A program made the translations under genes and the position numbers. From positions 1 through 28,388 of IMG/VR virus record IMGVR_UViG_3300033997_000163: a stretch of DNA of 28,388 nucleotides, one strand, 5' to 3'. This stretch comes from a virus. The notes under the pieces were generated by a model, which was not told the origin of the DNA, did not search any database, and worked only from the letters and a program-made list of their open reading frames with translations. The first letter of the stretch is position 1. The number at the start of each line of letters is the position of its first letter. Positions 28,107 to 28,388 of the stretch are shown here, piece after piece.

Positions 28107-28138
28107 CCCAGCCTCCTAGGTTAGACGATTGAGTTTAG

Positions 28139-28388
28139 TCAGACCACGAAGAAACCGGGTTCGGGCGTGTCGACCGGCGTCGTCGTGGCACGATCGACGG
28201 CCATCGCCAACGCAATGACCGCGTCAATCTTCCGTTTCGACTTGCCTTTCGACAACGTCCACCCGTTGTCCTTGACGCGTTGCGCCGCAGACAACACCTG
28301 ATCGGAGAAGATCGGGTTGCCGTCGTGCGCGAGACGCTGATTCACGATGCACTCATAGAGATGCCCGCACGCAGGCACCATCCGTTGC
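28139..28388 (-). CDS. terL: Terminase large subunit, C-terminal end (5' part outside window)
   Basis: The final 82 residues of the packaging motor. The nuclease end is recognisable: NQRLAHDGNPIFSDQVLSAA, then KSKRKIDAVIALAMAVDRA, where the Asp after KI is the conserved acidic residue of the RNase-H-like nuclease site, and a short tail FFVV. The reading frame is open to the window edge, so the ATPase domain is outside. It is followed at a distance of 32 bases by the small membrane protein gene and the portal gene, as in HK97-type phages. Confidence 0.9.
   Translation of the reverse strand, partial: QRMVPACGHLYECIVNQRLAHDGNPIFSDQVLSAAQRVKDNGWTLSKGKSKRKIDAVIALAMAVDRATTTPVDTPEPGFFVV

Noticed and set aside
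1-28388. tRNA genes, CRISPR arrays, integrase, attachment sites
   Set aside because: I looked in the gaps on both strands and found no cloverleaf, regular repeat-spacer array, recombinase gene or insertion-sequence end.

Overview
This window looks like a contiguous stretch of a tailed-phage (siphovirus, HK97-type) genome that infects an actinobacterium. The sequence is GC-rich. Every gene I can support lies on the minus strand, so the gene order reads from the right end to the left. Many genes overlap by 1-4 bases (ATGA, GTGA, TGATG), as expected for long phage transcripts. A WhiB-family regulator, found essentially only in Actinobacteria and their phages, points to the host. There is no integrase, phage repressor, tRNA gene, insertion sequence or CRISPR array. 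The order terminase - portal - protease - capsid - connector - tail tube - frameshifted tail chaperone - tape measure - tail tip - adhesin - lysis is classical, with several departures.

Right part (28388 to 21878): the C-terminus of the large terminase subunit, a 51-residue membrane protein, the portal, three small or repetitive virion-type proteins, a composite Cys-containing protein, the prohead protease and the major capsid protein. A strong intrinsic terminator follows the capsid gene.

Middle (21758 to 17286): a six-gene sugar cassette sits between capsid and connector genes. It holds a GT4-type, a GT2-type, a GT17-type and a further GT-A-like glycosyltransferase, a SAM methyltransferase and a Maf/DUF115-like protein. 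It may decorate the virion or alter the host envelope, and it is the most interesting block here. The GT4 gene has an odd 5' end, where the coding frame seems to change without a normal start codon.

Tail and lysis part (17273 to 7406): connector, tail terminator, tail tube, tail assembly chaperone with a clear -1 slippery heptamer (CCCTTTG), an HK97 gp10-like protein, a primase-fold protein that seems to start at CTG and is oddly placed before the tape measure gene, tape measure, minor tail protein and a polyglycine adhesin. A lysis cassette follows (secreted small protein, two holin-like membrane proteins, M15-type endolysin, membrane coiled-coil protein).

Left part (7409 to 1): metallophosphoesterase, a secreted lysozyme-like enzyme, WhiB, two PD-(D/E)XK nucleases (resolvase-like and RecB-like), a protein that may bind ssDNA, a run of very small genes and an orphan DNA methyltransferase cut by the window edge. 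No stretch longer than about 160 bases lacks a gene.
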